From CADCVW01 sp035644935 (GTDB lineage Bacteria > Pseudomonadota > Alphaproteobacteria > Sphingomonadales > Sphingomonadaceae): a DNA stretch of 58,133 nucleotides. The translations under genes and the position numbers were made by a program. A model generated the notes under the pieces. It was not told the origin of the DNA and ran no database searches. It saw only the letters and a program-made list of their open reading frames with translations. Each line of letters starts with the position of its first letter. The stretch's first letter is position 1. This document shows positions 27,875-37,027 of this stretch, piece by piece. The stretch spans positions 1 through 58,133 of the forward strand of contig DASQNO010000055.1 in the NCBI GenBank assembly GCA_035644935.1, in the 5' to 3' direction.

Positions 27875-30613
27875 TTAAGCCGCCGCGCTCTCCAGACTTC
27901 TGGCCAGCGCCTTCACGCGCGCGTCGTCGGTGATCTTGGCTCCGGAGGCGTCCGTCAGGTAGAACACGTCCACCGCGCGCGTGCCGTAGGTGGCGATGTG
28001 CGCCGAATGGATCGCGAAGCCCGCGCTCCCCAGCGCGCCCGTCAGGTCGCCCAGCAGCGCCGGCCGGTCGGCGGCGTTGACCTCCACCACCGTGTAGCGA
28101 TTGGACGCCGCGTTATCGATGAGCACGCTGGCCTGCACCGGAAACGTGTCGGGCGGCAGAGCTTGCGCGTTGCGCGCGGCGAGCTTGACGACCGGGTCGA
28201 CGCGGCCCTCCACCGCGTCCCGGATGCCGTCGGTCAGCCGCGCCAGATGCGTCGGGTCGTCGAAGGCCGCGCCGTCGTTGCGCTGCACCAGGATATTGTC
28301 CAGCGCGCGGCCGTCGGCGCCGGTGTACAGGCGCGCGTCGATGATATTGCCCCCCGCCCCGCCGATCGCCGCGACGATCGCGTGAAACAGGCCTGGCCGG
28401 TCGGGGGCGGCGACGGTGACCAGCGTGCCCGCGCGGACCTCGTCGCGCACGGAGGTGACGCGCACCGCGCCGGGATCGGTTTCGGCAAGCAGGCGCGCGT
28501 TGAGGCACTGCACGACGTCGGGTTCAGCGATCCACCACGCCTCGGGCAGCGCGTCCAGCTCGGCCGCGACGCGCGCCTCGGTCCAGCCCAGCGCATTGCC
28601 CAGCGTCAGCTTGGCCGCGGCCACCGTGTCGCCGCGCCCGCGCTGCTTGTGGCCGAGGCGCAGCGTCTCCTCGGCGCGGTCGTACAGGGTGCGCAGCAGC
28701 TGCCGCTTCCACGCGGTCCACGTGCCGGGGCCGACCGCTGCGATGTCCACCGACGTCAGGATCATCAGCAGGCGCAGCCGTTCGGGGCTCTGCACCACGG
28801 CCGCAAAGTCGGCGATCGTCTTGGGATCGGCCAGGTCGCGCTTGAACGCGGTGCGCGCCATCAGCAGGTGGTGGCGGACCAGCCAGGCGACGGTTTCGCT
28901 TTCCGCGGGTTCCAGGCCGAAGCGCGGGCACAGCTGCCGCGCCACCGCCTCGCCCAGCTCGCTGTGATCGCCGCCGCGGCCCTTGGCGATGTCGTGCAGG
29001 AAAACGGCGACGAACAAAGCGCGGCGAAGCTGCACCTGGCGGAACAGGGCGGTGGCGAGCGGGTGATCCTCCTTCAGCAGCCCGCGCTCGATCCGGGACA
29101 GCAGGTCCAGCGCGCGGATCGTGTGCTCGTCCACCGTGTAGTGGTGGTACATGTCGAACTGCATCTGCGCGACAATGCGGCCGAAATCGGGAACGAAGCG
29201 GCCGAGGATCCCCGCCTCGTTGAGGCCGCTCAAGGGCGCGCCGGGATCGCGCGGGCTGGTGAGGACGTCCAGGAACAGGGCGTTGGCGGCGGCGTCCTCG
29301 CGCAGGGCGCCGTCCACCAGCCGGGCATCGCGCGCCGCCAGCCGCATCGTGCGCGGGTGCACCTCCAGACCGTGCTGATCGGCGAGCGCGAACAGTTGCA
29401 GCAGGCGGACGGGCTCGGCGGTGAACACCTCGTCGGCGGGCGCGGCGATGCGCCCGCGGTCGAGCACGAAGGGGGACAGCCGGGCGGTGCGGCGGCGAAA
29501 GCTTTCGATCAGCGCGGGAAAGCCGAAGCGCGAGCCCTTGGGCGCAAAGCTTTCGTCGAGTTCGGCGAGAAAGACGCCCGACAGGTGGCCCACGGTCCTC
29601 GCCTGCCGGAAGTAGAATTGCATGAAACGCTCTACCGCCGACTTGCCCGGCCGGTCAGCGAAATGCATGCGCGCGGCGATCTCGCGCTGCGCCTCGAAGC
29701 CCAGCCGCTCCTCCGCCCGGCCGGTCAGCACGTGGAGGTGGCAGCGGACCGACCAGAAGAAGCGCTCGGCGCGGCCGAAACGGCGGAGCTCGGCGCGGGT
29801 GAACAGTCCGCGATCGACCAGTTCGGGCGCGCGGCGGACTCGAAACGCGTATTTGCCGATCCACAGCAAGGTGTGGAGGTCGCGGAGGCCCCCCTTGCCG
29901 TTCTTGACGTCGGGTTCGACGACATAGCGGCTGTCGCCGACGCGGACATGGCGGGCGTTGCGCTCGGCGAGCTTGGCGGCGACGAAGTCGGGCGCGGTGT
30001 CGGCCTGCACCTCAGCGGCGAAGCGCGCGGCGAGGTCGTCTAACAGCGCGCCATCCCCGCAGACGGGGCGCGCCTCAAGCAAGGCGGTGCGGACCGACAT
30101 ATCGTCGGTGGCCAGCCGCAGCATCTCGTCGACCGAGGCGCTCTGGTGCCCGAGCTTCAGCCCCAGGTCCCAGAGCAGATAGAGCATGGTCTCGACGCGC
30201 TGTTCGACCCAGGCGTTGCGGCGGCCGGGGCTGAGGAACAGGATATCGACGTCCGAATGGCGCGCCATCTCCGCGCGGCCCCAGCCGCCCAGCGCGACCA
30301 CCGCCACCCGCTCGCCCGCCGTGCGGTTGGCCAGCGGGTAGAGGCGCGTCATCGTGAATTCGTGCACCAGCGCGACAACCGCGTCCGTCGCCCGCGCATA
30401 GTCGGCGGCGATCGCCATGCCTTCGCCGGGCGCGGCGGCAAGGCGCGCGGCGATGCGGTCATAGGCGTCGTGCAGCGCCGCCTTGAGCAGCGCGGCGCCT
30501 TGCCGGCGGAGTGTGGACGGGTCGGTTCCGGGCAGCGCCTGCAGCGCGGCGGCGACGGCGGTGGTGTCGATGACGTCGCCTTTGTCGGGGCGCAGGGGGG
30601 TGAGAAGGTTCAT
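27875..30613 (-). CDS. glnD: [Protein-PII] uridylyltransferase / uridylyl-removing enzyme
   Basis: GlnD senses glutamine and modifies PII proteins to set nitrogen status. The 912-residue protein has all expected parts. The nucleotidyltransferase motif is ALGGWGRAEMARHSDVDILF with the GG and D-x-D, followed by the GlnD linker. The HD hydrolase domain is YTVDEHTIRALDL and VFLHDIAKGRGGDHSELG. Two C-terminal ACT domains are AAPDRPGLFHAIVAAIGG and NAADRPALLGDLTGALGS, the glutamine sensors. The start ATG has TTCTCA-poor upstream sequence and no obvious Shine-Dalgarno, but the family N-terminus fits. mutS lies directly upstream on the same strand with a repeat between. Confidence 0.95.
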   Translation of the reverse strand: MNLLTPLRPDKGDVIDTTAVAAALQALPGTDPSTLRRQGAALLKAALHDAYDRIAARLAAAPGEGMAIAADYARATDAVVALVHEFTMTRLYPLANRTAGERVAVVALGGWGRAEMARHSDVDILFLSPGRRNAWVEQRVETMLYLLWDLGLKLGHQSASVDEMLRLATDDMSVRTALLEARPVCGDGALLDDLAARFAAEVQADTAPDFVAAKLAERNARHVRVGDSRYVVEPDVKNGKGGLRDLHTLLWIGKYAFRVRRAPELVDRGLFTRAELRRFGRAERFFWSVRCHLHVLTGRAEERLGFEAQREIAARMHFADRPGKSAVERFMQFYFRQARTVGHLSGVFLAELDESFAPKGSRFGFPALIESFRRRTARLSPFVLDRGRIAAPADEVFTAEPVRLLQLFALADQHGLEVHPRTMRLAARDARLVDGALREDAAANALFLDVLTSPRDPGAPLSGLNEAGILGRFVPDFGRIVAQMQFDMYHHYTVDEHTIRALDLLSRIERGLLKEDHPLATALFRQVQLRRALFVAVFLHDIAKGRGGDHSELGEAVARQLCPRFGLEPAESETVAWLVRHHLLMARTAFKRDLADPKTIADFAAVVQSPERLRLLMILTSVDIAAVGPGTWTAWKRQLLRTLYDRAEETLRLGHKQRGRGDTVAAAKLTLGNALGWTEARVAAELDALPEAWWIAEPDVVQCLNARLLAETDPGAVRVTSVRDEVRAGTLVTVAAPDRPGLFHAIVAAIGGAGGNIIDARLYTGADGRALDNILVQRNDGAAFDDPTHLARLTDGIRDAVEGRVDPVVKLAARNAQALPPDTFPVQASVLIDNAASNRYTVVEVNAADRPALLGDLTGALGSAGFAIHSAHIATYGTRAVDVFYLTDASGAKITDDARVKALARSLESAAA

Positions 30614-30617
30614 GCGC

Positions 30618-30703
30618 CGTCATCCCGGCGAAAGCCGGGACCCAAGCGCGCCGGAGTCCGTGATCTTGGGCCCCGGCTTCCGCCGGGGTGACGCGCGGCG
30701 CTG
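30618..30703. repeat. Palindromic repeat (family B variant) between mutS and glnD
   Basis: CATCCCGGCGAAAGCCGGGA at one end and CCCCGGCTTCCGCCGGGG at the other. It fills the whole 91-bp gap between the mutS stop and the glnD start, leaving little room for a separate glnD promoter, so glnD is probably read through from mutS. Confidence 0.75.
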
Positions 30704-30704
30704 G

Positions 30705-33290
30705 TCACGCCTCCCCCTCCGCCAGCCGTTTCAGCGCATAGAGCCGGTCGAGCGCATCGCGCGGGGTCAGCGCGTCGACGTCGATGGCGGCCAGCGCGGT
30801 GCGCAAGGTGTCGGGTTCGGCGTCCTTGGCGGCAGCGAAGAGCGGCAGGTCGTCCAGGCCGGCGGCGATCCCGCCGGTGGCGGCGCGGCCCTGTTCGAGG
30901 CGGGCGAGCACCGCGCGGGCGCGGGCAACCACCGCGGGCGGCAGGCCGGCGAGGCGCGCCACCGCGAGGCCGTAGCTTTGTGTGGCGGCGCCCGGCTCCA
31001 GCTCGTGGAGCAGGACGAGGTCGCCCTTGTACTCGCGCGCGCGAACGTGGTGCAGCGACAAAGCGGGCAGCTTGGCCGCCAGCCGAGTCAATTCGTGATA
31101 GTGGGTGGCGAACAGGCAGCGCGAGCGCGCCGTGTCGTGGATCGCCTCCAGCACCGCCCAGGCGATGGCGAGGCCGTCATAGGTGGAGGTGCCGCGGCCG
31201 ACCTCGTCGAGGATCACCAGGCTGTTGGGCGTCGCTTGGCTTAGGATGGCGGCGGTTTCCACCATCTCGACCATGAATGTCGACCGCCCGCGCGCGAGGT
31301 TGTCGGAGGCGCCGACGCGGGAGAACAGGCGGTCGACGATGCCCAGCGTCGCCGAGGCCGCGGGAACGAAGGCGCCGGCCTGCGCGAGCACGGCGATCAG
31401 CGCGTTCTGGCGCAGGAATGTCGACTTGCCGCCCATGTTGGGGCCGGTGACCAGCCAAAGCCTGGAGTCGGGCGACAGGCGGCAGTCGTTGGCGATGAAG
31501 CGTTCGCCGCCCTTGCGCAGCGCCGCCTCGACCACCGGGTGACGCCCGCCCTCGACCTCGAAACAAGGGCGGTCGACCAGCGTGGGGCGGCACCAGCCGA
31601 GCTCGGTCGCCAGCGACGCGTTGGCGGCGGCGACGTCGATGCGGGCCAGCGCGTCGCAGGTGGCGGCGATCGCGGGCGCGCTGGCCATCGCCAGAGCGGT
31701 CAGCTCCTCCAGATGCGCGGCCTCAGCCGCGACCGCGTGCGCGCCCGATTGCGTGACCCGCAGCGCCACCTCGTGCAGCTCGGGCGCGTTGAAGCGGACA
31801 GCGTTGCCCAGCGTCTGGCGGTGCGTGAAGCCGGAGTCCGCCGCCATCAGCCGGTCCGCGTGGCGCGCCGACACCTCGATGTGGAACCCCAGCACCGCGT
31901 TGTGGCGGATTTTGAGCGAGGAAACGCCCGTCGCCTCGCGGTAGCGCGATTCCAGCGCCGCGATCGCGCGCCGCCCTTCCCCGCCGCTGGCGCGCAGCGC
32001 GTCCAGCGCCGCGTCGTAGCCTTCGGCAATGTAGCCTCCTTTGTCCGCCTCCGTTGGCGGCGCGGGAACCAGCGCGCGCGACAGCGTATCGGTGAGCGCC
32101 CCGTGCCCCGCCAAGCGCGGCAGCAGGTCGGCGAGCAGCGCGGGCTTTTCGGTCTCGCGCCCCAACCGGTCGTGCAGCGTGCGGGCGCCGGCAAGCCCAT
32201 CCCGCAGCTGCCCCAGGTCGCGCGGGGATCCGCGCCCCGCCGCCAGCCGCCCGAGCGCCCTGGCGGCGTCGGGGAGCGCTCTCAGCGCGCCGCGCACCGC
32301 GTCCCGCCGCGTCGCATCGCTCAGCCAAGCGACGAGGTCCAGCCGCGCCTCGATCGCGAGGATGTCGGTCAGCGGCGCCGACAGGTCGCTCCCCAGCATG
32401 CGCGCGCCCGCGCCGCTGACCGTGCGGTCGATGCAGCCGAGCAGGCTACCCGCCTTGCCGCCGCCCGCCGCCGTGCACAGCCCCAGGCTGTCGCGCGTCG
32501 CCTCGTCGATCGCCATGTGCGTGGCGCGGTCGATCGACCGCGGCGGCTCCAGCAGGACGTCGCCGGCGCGGCTGGATTGCTCCAGATAGCGCAGCAACCC
32601 TCCCGCCGCGGCGAGTTCCGCGCGCGAGAAGCGCCCGAAACCGTCCAGCGTCGCGACGCCGAAGCGCTTCTTGAGCGCGGACTCGCCCTTCAGACTGTCG
32701 AAGCCATCGGTCGCGATGCCGTGCGGCCGCGCTGTCAGCGGCTCGGGCGACACGATCTCCGCCGGTCCGATCCGCGCCAGTTCCGCCTCCAGGTCGCCGG
32801 GCGCGCAGCACAAGGTCTCGAAGCGCCCGGTGGACACATCGGCGCACGCCACGCCAATCGCCTCGCCGACCCGCGCCAGCGCCACCAGCCAGTTGGCGCT
32901 CCCCGGGTCGAGCAGCGCGTCCTCGGTCAGCGTCCCCGCGGTCACTACCCTGACCACCGCGCGCGACACCAACGTCTTGCCGCCGCGCTTCTTCGCTTCC
33001 GCCGGGCTCTCCGTCTGTTCCGCGATCGCCACCCGGTGCCCGGCCCGGATCAACCGCGCGAGGTAGGCGTCGGCGCTGTGCACCGGCACCCCGCACATCG
33101 GGATCGGCGCGCCGTCATGTTCGCCGCGCGCGGTCAGCGCGATGTCCAGCGTCGCCGCCGCCGCCTTGGCGTCATCGAAGAACAGTTCGAAGAAATCGCC
33201 CATGCGGTAGAAGAGCAGGCAGCCGGGCACCTCCGCGCGAAGCTTGAGGTACTGCGCAATCATTGGCGTGGGCTGGTCGTCGCGGGCCAT
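30705..33290 (-). CDS. mutS: DNA mismatch repair protein MutS
   Basis: MutS recognises mispairs and starts methyl- or nick-directed repair. The 861-residue protein has the mismatch-binding N-terminus with the F-x-E motif (FYRMGDFFELFFDDAK; the usual FYE is FFE here), the connector, lever and clamp regions, and the ATPase with Walker A GPNMGGKSTFLRQ, the segment ARGRSTFMVEMVETA, Walker B LVILDEVGRGTSTYDG and FATHYHEL. The start at 33290 gives MARDDQPTPMIAQYLKLRA; the frame is open further upstream only as shadow coding across hicB. It follows the hicAB pair by 17 nt. Confidence 0.96.
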   Translation of the reverse strand: MARDDQPTPMIAQYLKLRAEVPGCLLFYRMGDFFELFFDDAKAAAATLDIALTARGEHDGAPIPMCGVPVHSADAYLARLIRAGHRVAIAEQTESPAEAKKRGGKTLVSRAVVRVVTAGTLTEDALLDPGSANWLVALARVGEAIGVACADVSTGRFETLCCAPGDLEAELARIGPAEIVSPEPLTARPHGIATDGFDSLKGESALKKRFGVATLDGFGRFSRAELAAAGGLLRYLEQSSRAGDVLLEPPRSIDRATHMAIDEATRDSLGLCTAAGGGKAGSLLGCIDRTVSGAGARMLGSDLSAPLTDILAIEARLDLVAWLSDATRRDAVRGALRALPDAARALGRLAAGRGSPRDLGQLRDGLAGARTLHDRLGRETEKPALLADLLPRLAGHGALTDTLSRALVPAPPTEADKGGYIAEGYDAALDALRASGGEGRRAIAALESRYREATGVSSLKIRHNAVLGFHIEVSARHADRLMAADSGFTHRQTLGNAVRFNAPELHEVALRVTQSGAHAVAAEAAHLEELTALAMASAPAIAATCDALARIDVAAANASLATELGWCRPTLVDRPCFEVEGGRHPVVEAALRKGGERFIANDCRLSPDSRLWLVTGPNMGGKSTFLRQNALIAVLAQAGAFVPAASATLGIVDRLFSRVGASDNLARGRSTFMVEMVETAAILSQATPNSLVILDEVGRGTSTYDGLAIAWAVLEAIHDTARSRCLFATHYHELTRLAAKLPALSLHHVRAREYKGDLVLLHELEPGAATQSYGLAVARLAGLPPAVVARARAVLARLEQGRAATGGIAAGLDDLPLFAAAKDAEPDTLRTALAAIDVDALTPRDALDRLYALKRLAEGEA

Positions 33291-33307
33291 GGTTGCTGCT
33301 CGCGGCG

Positions 33308-33703
33308 TCAGGCGCGGGCGCGGTCGACGAGAAGCGCCGCGCGCGCAGCGTCCGCCAGGAAGCCCGAACGGTTTTTCGCGACGCGGTCGATGGCGGCGAC
33401 CAAACCTTCGTCCAGGGTGATGTTCAGGCGAACGGCCCGGCCGGGACGCTCCGCCCGCACGAGCACGCGGGCCGCCTCGACAACATCGGGATCGGCATGG
33501 ATCGCACCCAGGTCGCTGGGATCGGGAAGTGTTTCGCCGTGCTGCGCCGACACGATTAGGTGCCCGCCAAGCGCCTCCTCCGCGTTCATCGCCGCTTCCT
33601 GCAGCGTGCGCCCCGCGGACGTGCATCCCGGAAGGTCGGGAAAGAAGACGCTGTAGCCGCCGTCGCTTCGTTCGATCACGGCGGGGTAGAATATCACGGC
33701 CAT
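33308..33703 (-). CDS. hicB: HicB-family antitoxin
   Basis: A 131-residue antitoxin that would neutralise HicA and repress the operon. The N-terminal partial RNase-H-like fold is clear: YPAVIERSDGGYSVFFPDLPGCTSAGRTLQEAAMNAEEAL. The C-terminus RLNITLDEGLVAAIDRVA and NRSGFLADAARAAL is a ribbon-helix-helix DNA-binding domain of the longer HicB type. It lies 37 nt after hicA and 17 nt before mutS. Confidence 0.93.
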   Translation of the reverse strand: MAVIFYPAVIERSDGGYSVFFPDLPGCTSAGRTLQEAAMNAEEALGGHLIVSAQHGETLPDPSDLGAIHADPDVVEAARVLVRAERPGRAVRLNITLDEGLVAAIDRVAKNRSGFLADAARAALLVDRARA

Positions 33704-33740
33704 GTCGGCGATCCTGTCTTGAGGTTTTCGGGTGCGGGCG

Positions 33741-33929
33741 TCATCGAAGCTTCACGCCGCTCTGCTTTTCGATGCTTTTCAGCGTGCCGGTAGCAAGGTC
33801 GGCCTTGGGGTGCGGGACCGTCACCGTTCCCGGGAGCGTCGGATGACGAAATTGTTTGTGGCTTCCCGTTTGCCGGTTCTCGGCCCATCCTGCCGCCTCG
33901 ATGATGGCGATGACGTCCCGGCTGCGCAT
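33741..33929 (-). CDS. hicA: HicA-family mRNA interferase toxin
   Basis: A 62-residue HicA toxin, a dsRBD-fold ribonuclease acting on translated mRNA. The body MRSRDVIAIIEAAGWAENRQ leads to the catalytic histidine segment TGSHKQFRHPTLPGTVTVPH and ends GTLKSIEKQSGVKLR, full length for the family. The ATG at 33929 has GGGGAG five bases upstream; a GTG two codons earlier overlaps that site and is less likely. The toxin-first order is the usual hicAB arrangement. Nothing suggests that it is inactive. Confidence 0.93.
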   Translation of the reverse strand: MRSRDVIAIIEAAGWAENRQTGSHKQFRHPTLPGTVTVPHPKADLATGTLKSIEKQSGVKLR

Positions 33930-33941
33930 CGCCACTCCCCG

Positions 33942-33976
33942 GAAGTGTGTATACTAACACACTTCTCGTCGTGCAA
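33942..33976 (-). promoter_or_regulatory. hicAB promoter with overlapping operator palindrome
   Basis: Perfect 9-bp arms GAAGTGTGT (33942-33950) and ACACACTTC (33957-33965) flank a 6-nt spacer. On the minus strand -35 TTGCAC (33976-33971) and -10 TATACA (33953-33948) are 17 nt apart, and the palindrome covers the -10. The ribbon-helix-helix of HicB is the likely ligand (inference). maeB begins 31 nt away on the other strand. Confidence 0.75.
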
Positions 33977-33996
33977 GTTGCCGTAGTGGAGAGGTC

Positions 33997-36258
33997 ATGA
34001 GCGAACGCGAGACAAGCTATGCCGAGCAGGAAGCGCTCGATTTCCACAGCCGCGGGCGGCCGGGCAAGATCGAGATTGTGGCCAGCAAGCCGATGGCGAC
34101 GCAGGCCGACCTGAGCCTCGCCTATTCCCCCGGCGTCGCGGCGCCCGTGCTCGCGATCGCCGCCGATCCGGCCACCGCGTACGACTATACCGCCAAGGGA
34201 AACCTCGTCGCGGTGATCAGCAACGGCACCGCCATCCTGGGGCTGGGCAATCTCGGCGCGCTGGCGTCAAAGCCGGTGATGGAGGGCAAGGCGGTGCTGT
34301 TCAAGCGCTTCGCCGACGTCGATTCGATCGATATCGAACTGGCGACGGAGGATACGGAACGCTTCATCGACGCGGTGCAGCTGATGGAGCCGAGCTTCGG
34401 CGGCATCAACCTGGAGGACATCGCCGCCCCCGCCTGCTTCATCATCGAGCAAACGTTGCGCGAGCGGATGAACATTCCCGTTTTCCACGACGACCAGCAC
34501 GGCACCGCGATCATCGCGGCGGCCGGGATCATCAACGCACTGCACCTGACGGGGCGCGACATCGGCGACGTCGACGTAGTGGTCAACGGCGCGGGCGCGG
34601 CGGCGATTGCGTGCACCGAGCTGATCAAGGCGATGGGCGTGCCCGCGGACCGCGTCATCATGTGCGACACCAAGGGCGTGATCTACCAGGGCCGACCTGA
34701 ATCGATGAACCAGTGGAAGTCGGCGCACGCCGCGCCCACGGACAAGCGCACGTTGACCGAAGCGCTGGACGGCGCGGACATCTTCCTGGGGCTGTCGGTC
34801 GCGGGCGCGGTGACGCCGGGGATGGTGCAGCGCATGGCGGACAACCCGATCATCTTCGCCATGGCCAATCCGGACCCGGAGATCTCGCCGCCCGACGCCA
34901 AGGCGGCGCGGCCCGATGCGATCGTCGCCACCGGGCGGTCGGACTATCCCAACCAGGTCAACAACGTCCTGGGCTTCCCCTTCATCTTCCGCGGCGCGCT
35001 GGACGTGCGCGCGACGACGATCAACGACGCGATGAAGATCGCCGCCGCGCGGGCACTGGCAGATCTGGCGCGCCAGCAGGTGCCCGAAGAGGTCGCCGCG
35101 GCGTACGGCGGCACCGCGCACAGTTTCGGCGTCGACTACATCATCCCCGCGCCGTTCGACCCGCGTTTGATGGAAGTCGTGCCCGCCGCCGTCGCGCAGG
35201 CGGCGATGGACAGCGGCGTCGCGCGGCGGCCGATTACCGACATGGCGGCGTACAAGACGGAGCTCAAATCACGGCTTAACCCGACGACGTCGGTGCTGAC
35301 GCTGGCCTACGAGGCCGCGCGCGCCAATCCGCGCCGCGTATTGTTCGCCGAAGGCGAGGAGGACGTCGTGCTGCGCGCGGCGATCGCGTTCAAGCAGGGC
35401 GGGTACGGCATTCCCGTGCTGGTCGGCCGCGACGACGTGCGCGACCGGCTGCGCGCGCTCGGCGTCGAAAACCCGGACGATTACGAGCTGCACAACAGCC
35501 GCACCTCGCGCCGTGTCGGCGAGATGAACAGCTACCTCTACGAACGGCTGCAGCGGCGGGGGAGCCTGGGGCGTGAGGTCGAACGGCTGGTCAACCAGGA
35601 CCGCAACATCTTCGGCGCGCTGCTGCTGGCGCTGGGCGAGGCGGACGTGATGATCACGGGCGTGACGCGGCCGTTCGCGCAAACGCTGCGGGACGTGCGC
35701 AAAGTCATCGATCCGCTGCCGGGCGCGACGCCGTTCGGCGTCCACGTGCTGGTGGGCAAGGCGCACACGGTGTTCATGGCGGACACCACGGTCAGCGAAC
35801 GGCCGGACGCGCGCCAGCTCGCCGCGATCGCGCGCGGCACGGCGGCGGTGGCGCGGCGCATGGGCCACGAGCCGCGCGTCGCGTTCCTCAGCTATTCGAC
35901 GTTCGGCAACCCGCCGGGGGAGTGGATCGATGCGCTGCGCGACGCGGTGACGCTGCTCGATGCCGAAGGTGCGGATTTCGAATATGAAGGCGAAATGGCG
36001 CCGGACGTGGCGCTGAACCCGCAGGCCATGGCGCATTATCCGTTCAGCCGCCTGTCGGGGCCCGCCAACGTGCTGGTGATGCCCGGGCTGCAGTCCGCCA
36101 ACCTGTCGGCCAAGCTGCTGCGCGAATTGGGCGGCGACGCGGTGATCGGGCCGATGATGGTGGGCATGGCGCGGCCCGTGCAGATCGCCACGATGACGGC
36201 GAGCGCCAGCGACCTGGTGACGCTGGCGGTGCTCGCGGCGGGCGGGATCGCGGGGTGA
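33997..36258 (+). CDS. maeB: NADP-dependent malic enzyme with phosphotransacetylase-like domain
   Basis: MaeB decarboxylates malate to pyruvate, yielding NADPH. The 753-residue two-domain form is present. The malic enzyme part (about 1-430) has LAYSPGVAAPVL, YTAKGNLVAVISNGTAILGLG, FHDDQHGTAIIAAAG and VVNGAGAAAIACTEL for the cofactor. The C-terminal phosphotransacetylase-like part (about 440-753) has RVLFAEGEEDVVLRAA and VFMADTTV; in MaeB this domain is regulatory, responding to acetyl-CoA. GAGAGG precedes the ATG. The promoter region is shared with hicAB in the opposite direction. Confidence 0.95.
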   Translation: MSERETSYAEQEALDFHSRGRPGKIEIVASKPMATQADLSLAYSPGVAAPVLAIAADPATAYDYTAKGNLVAVISNGTAILGLGNLGALASKPVMEGKAVLFKRFADVDSIDIELATEDTERFIDAVQLMEPSFGGINLEDIAAPACFIIEQTLRERMNIPVFHDDQHGTAIIAAAGIINALHLTGRDIGDVDVVVNGAGAAAIACTELIKAMGVPADRVIMCDTKGVIYQGRPESMNQWKSAHAAPTDKRTLTEALDGADIFLGLSVAGAVTPGMVQRMADNPIIFAMANPDPEISPPDAKAARPDAIVATGRSDYPNQVNNVLGFPFIFRGALDVRATTINDAMKIAAARALADLARQQVPEEVAAAYGGTAHSFGVDYIIPAPFDPRLMEVVPAAVAQAAMDSGVARRPITDMAAYKTELKSRLNPTTSVLTLAYEAARANPRRVLFAEGEEDVVLRAAIAFKQGGYGIPVLVGRDDVRDRLRALGVENPDDYELHNSRTSRRVGEMNSYLYERLQRRGSLGREVERLVNQDRNIFGALLLALGEADVMITGVTRPFAQTLRDVRKVIDPLPGATPFGVHVLVGKAHTVFMADTTVSERPDARQLAAIARGTAAVARRMGHEPRVAFLSYSTFGNPPGEWIDALRDAVTLLDAEGADFEYEGEMAPDVALNPQAMAHYPFSRLSGPANVLVMPGLQSANLSAKLLRELGGDAVIGPMMVGMARPVQIATMTASASDLVTLAVLAAGGIAG

Positions 36259-36302
36259 ACGAAACGTTCCGGGACCCTGCGCCACCAGGGTTGCCGCTTC
36301 CT

Positions 36303-36400
36303 CGTTCGCCCTGAGCCTGTCGAAGGGCTTTCCTTCTCTCTTGCGTGATATCCACGGCATTGAAGAAGGTAGGGGCTTCGACAGGCTCAGCCCGAACGGG
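36303..36400. repeat. Palindromic repeat element (family C), intergenic copy
   Basis: Arms CTGAGCCTGTCGAAG (36311-36325) and CTTCGACAGGCTCAG (36376-36390) are identical to those inside sufC, and the similarity extends outward as CGTTCG and CGAACG. It lies in the convergent gap between maeB and bamE. Confidence 0.85.
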
Positions 36401-36442
36401 TTTTTGGATGGACCGTTACTTACGCAGTGCTGGCACTTGCGC

Positions 36443-36910
36443 TTATCGCGGCTGGCCCTGCCCCGGTGCGCCCGGCGCGCGGACGGCGCCGATATTGCCG
36501 AACAGTTCCTGGAAGAATCCGCGCTCGCGGCCGAGCGTCGGGGTCTTGTCGCCTTCGGGGCTGATCGATGCGATCTTTTCGAGGCCCGAGCGGTCGACCG
36601 ACGCGACGTTGCCAGCCTCGTCGAAGCGGACGCGCAGCACGGTCTGCGCCGTCGGGCGGGGTTCGTTGAACGCCAGCTGCGCCGTGCTGCGCGATACGTA
36701 GAACCATTCGTTCTGATCAAACTGGCCGACGAAGGTCGGGCGCCCGAGCGTCTTGGCCACCGAATCGCGATTGTCGACGCCCGGCTGCACGGACGCGACC
36801 AGCGTTTCGTCGGCGACATAGCCCTTGTGGTCGCGGATGCGCGTGCAGCCGGCGGTGGCGACAAGCGCGACCAAGGCGGCGGCCAGCGCGGCGGATTTGG
36901 CAGACGTCAT
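36443..36910 (-). CDS. bamE: Outer-membrane assembly lipoprotein BamE/SmpA
   Basis: BamE is a small lipoprotein subunit of the BAM complex that inserts beta-barrel proteins. The 155-residue precursor has a lipoprotein signal with Cys22 (ALVATAGC), then the SmpA/OmlA fold: GYVADETLVASVQPGVDNRDSVAKTLGRPTF, QNEWFYVSRS and VLRVRFDEAGNVASVDR. The ATG at 36910 has GGGAG upstream; the longer frame adds a non-signal prefix. The C-terminal tail GAPGQGQPR looks disordered. It is divergent from the cytochrome bc1 chaperone, as is common in alphaproteobacteria. Confidence 0.92.
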   Translation of the reverse strand: MTSAKSAALAAALVALVATAGCTRIRDHKGYVADETLVASVQPGVDNRDSVAKTLGRPTFVGQFDQNEWFYVSRSTAQLAFNEPRPTAQTVLRVRFDEAGNVASVDRSGLEKIASISPEGDKTPTLGRERGFFQELFGNIGAVRAPGAPGQGQPR

Positions 36911-37027
36911 CAAGAAACTCCCGGCGGTACAAGGGTGCGTGGAGCCGCCTTGCGCCCCCGCGGCCTCGGCACCATTATCCGTCAAAGCGGCCGGAACGGC
37001 AAGGCCGCTCACCCGAGGACCCGCCCA

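Noticed and set aside
27998..33656. Two long plus-strand frames (681 and 705 codons) antisense to glnD and mutS
   Set aside because: Both mirror conserved minus-strand genes and show shadow composition; no signal, domain or ribosome site.
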